Assembly: GCA_950097015.1 (NCBI GenBank)
Contig: CATNEN010000039.1
Location: 2,740,001-2,804,000 of the forward strand
Direction of reading: 5' to 3'
From: Macrostomum hystrix
Lineage: Eukaryota; Platyhelminthes; Macrostomidae
Length of the DNA: 64,000 nt
Shown: piece by piece, positions 62,155 through 64,000 of the stretch
Position numbering within the stretch: position 1 is the stretch's first letter
Layout of the letters: each line of letters opens with the position of its first letter
Position numbers and translations under genes: made by a program
The notes under the pieces: model-generated
Databases searched by the model: none
Told to the model about the DNA's origin: nothing
Seen by the model: the letters and a program-made list of their open reading frames with translations, nothing else

Positions 62155-62465
62155 GTGCTCTAGGGCCAATACAGTTATCATGCAATCAAAGGTCCAAGTG
62201 TTGAATTCTCAAGCAATCGAGATTCAGCGTCTTGTCGTTCGAGCAGCTGTGGAAATCTCATATGCTCATCTTTGAAGATGAAAATACTTGGTCTGCTTAG
62301 GTCTAGCTAGCACAGAATGTTGATCTGATCTGATCACAGAATGTTGAATTTGATTCAATGCTTACTGATGCGGTTTGATAAGTTCAACATGGATCCTAAA
62401 ACAATACAAAGCCTCATATTTTTACAGTGGGACAATCACTTTGATAATGTATGCATGAGAGGTGC
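62155..62465. other. Unique spacer
   Basis: No gene seen. Confidence 0.5.
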
Positions 62466-62469
62466 GCAC

Positions 62470-62875
62470 GGTGGGGGAGACAAGAAGAGGATGGGAGAGA
62501 CAAGGAGAGGGTGGGAGAAACAAAGAGAGGGTGGGAGAAACAAGGAGAGGGTGGGAGAAACAAGGAGAGGGTGGGGGAGACAAGGAGAGGATGGGAGAAA
62601 CAAGGAGAGGATGGGAGAAACAAGGAGAGGATGGGAGAAACAAGGAGAGGGTGGGAGAAACAAGGAGAGGATGGGAGAAACAAGGAGAGGGTGGGAGAAA
62701 CAAGGAGAGGATGGGGGAGACAAGGAGAGGATGGGGGAGACAAGGAGAGGATGGGGGAGACAAGGAGAGGATGGGGGAGACAAGGAGAGGGTGGGGGAGA
62801 CAAGGAGAGGGTGGGGGAGACAAGGTGGAGTGGGGGAGACAAGGAGGGGTGGGAGACAAGGAGGGGTGGGAGTGG
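62470..62875. repeat. 18 bp purine-rich minisatellite
   Basis: About 21 copies of GACAAGGAGAGGGTGGGA or AACAAGGAGAGGATGGGA. ORFs on both strands are repeat artefacts. Confidence 0.95.
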
Positions 62876-63220
62876 GAGATGAGAGCTAAGTATGCTAAGG
62901 AAACGAGCACAGCTCGTAGATGAGGAATAGGACACAAGCGGACTAGGAGATTGAAGATTGCAGATCCCATCTGACACCAGACGGGTCATTGCGCCCGCCG
63001 GGCAGTCACACAGTGAAGCAGCTGAAGATCACCCGAGGCAGTGATTTCAAAGTTCTCGGAGGTCGGAGACTGTTAGCCTTATTGCCCAAATATGCAGTTC
63101 CGCAGGTAGCAATTAGCGCTGCTTACGCAATGGTTTTCCAAGAAAACTGAATAAAAAAGTTCATGAAAGAAAGAACTTCACTTTTCATGCCGATTTCAGC
63201 TAGCAACTAATAAAGCACCG
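62876..63220. other. Unique spacer
   Basis: No gene seen. Confidence 0.5.
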
Positions 63221-63885
63221 AGTCTATGAGAGTGTGTGAATGAGTGTGGATGAGTGTGAATGAGCGTGAATGAGCGTGAATGAGTGTGAATGAGTGTGAA
63301 TGAGTGTGAATGAGCGTGAATGAGCGTGAATGAGTGTGAATGAGTATGAATGAGCGTGAATGAGCTTAAATGAGTGTGAATGAGTGTGAATGAGTGTGAA
63401 TGAGTGTGAATGAGTGTGTGAATGGATGTGTGAATGAGTGTGAATGGGTGTGTGAATGGGTGTGTGAATGAGTGTGAATGGGTGTGTGAATGGATGTGTG
63501 AATGAGTGTGAATGAGTGTGAATGAGTGTGAATGAGTGTGAATGAGTGTGAATGAGTGTGAATGAGTGAGAATGAGTGTGAATGAGTGTGAATGGATGTG
63601 TGAATGAGTGTGAATGAGTGTGAATGAGTGTGAATGGGTGTGTGAATGGATGTGTGAATGAGTGTGAATGAGTGTGGATGAGTGTGAATGAGTGTGTGAA
63701 TGGATGTGTGAATGAGTGTGAATGGGTGTGTGAATGGATGTGTGAATGAGTGTGAATGAGTGTGAATGAGTGTGAATGAGTGTGAATGAGTGTGAATGAG
63801 TGTGAATGAGTGTGAATGAGTGTGAATGAGTGTGAATGAGTGAGAATGAGTGTGAATGAGTGTGAATGGATGTGTGAATGAGTAC
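63221..63885. repeat. 10 bp TGAGTGTGAA minisatellite
   Basis: About 60 units of TGAATGAGTG with GGATGTG, GGGTGTG and GAGCGTG variants. The minus-strand His/Ser/Thr ORFs of up to 258 codons are repeat artefacts. Confidence 0.95.
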
Positions 63886-64000
63886 AGGAGCGTGTGAATT
63901 AGCATTTTGAGTACAGAATTTCTGAAGGTAAGTGTTTTTGGGTGACACTACCGATGATACACGTATAATCAATTTTCACTTTTATGCCATTGTATCGTGT

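Noticed and set aside
63196-63972. 258-codon His/Thr/Ser minus-strand ORF
   Set aside because: Translation of the TGAGTGTGAA minisatellite; no other evidence for a gene.

Overview
The window is genomic DNA from an animal. Eight split protein-coding genes can be assembled from exon phases, splice sites and conserved domains, and there is no bacterial or viral gene organisation. The genes are metazoan (prospero homeobox, a SWIM-RING-TOG-kinase MAP3K1, ZMYND11/BS69, a 7TM receptor). Exons are GC-rich while introns and intergenic DNA are AT-rich or made of tandem repeats. A lophotrochozoan, possibly a free-living (macrostomid) flatworm, fits best; that assignment is inference.

Layout. 1-4.2 kb: intergenic DNA with four minisatellites, including a 1.1 kb polypyrimidine tract. 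4.3-8.1 kb (+): prospero, five exons, with a TATA/CRE promoter candidate. 8.9-10 kb (-): PAFAH1B2/3-type subunit that has lost its catalytic Ser and His. 10.1-13.3 kb: three abutting minisatellites (23, 40 and 48 bp units). 13.8-17.5 kb (-): endonuclease V, whose largest intron is a 1.8 kb array of a 32 bp unit. 17.5-26.6 kb: AT-rich, gene-poor island with mobile-element remains: a LINE relic, a SINE, a decayed hAT/ZMYM-like transposase gene, and an intact-looking 1.5 kb element with inverted repeats and an 8 bp target duplication that encodes a PHD-finger protein. 26.7-32.7 kb (+): NOP2 rRNA m5C methyltransferase, four exons. 33.6-38.6 kb (+): ZMYND11. 41.2-47.9 kb (+): MAP3K1, nine exons. 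51.6-55.5 kb (+): a short protein ending in a C2 domain. 56.6-61.0 kb (+): a rhodopsin-like 7TM receptor. 61-64 kb: more minisatellites.

The genes do not form one pathway. They cover neural transcription (prospero), PAFAH/LIS1-type complex biology, nucleic-acid repair (ENDOV), ribosome biogenesis (NOP2), chromatin reading (ZMYND11), stress kinase signalling (MAP3K1) and receptor signalling (7TM).

The strongest unusual signals are: (1) the PHD-finger transposon at 21016-22536; (2) nearly every intron over about 300 bp is filled by its own minisatellite, and several of these repeat 3' splice-site-like sequence, most clearly in NOP2 intron 3, where the real acceptor lies in the last diverged unit; (3) two GC-AG introns (NOP2, MAP3K1), the second with a perfect 12 bp hairpin just after the donor; (4) a catalytically dead PAFAH1B subunit; (5) an unnamed dispersed repeat present in three copies and a tRNA-derived SINE family with a shared tail.
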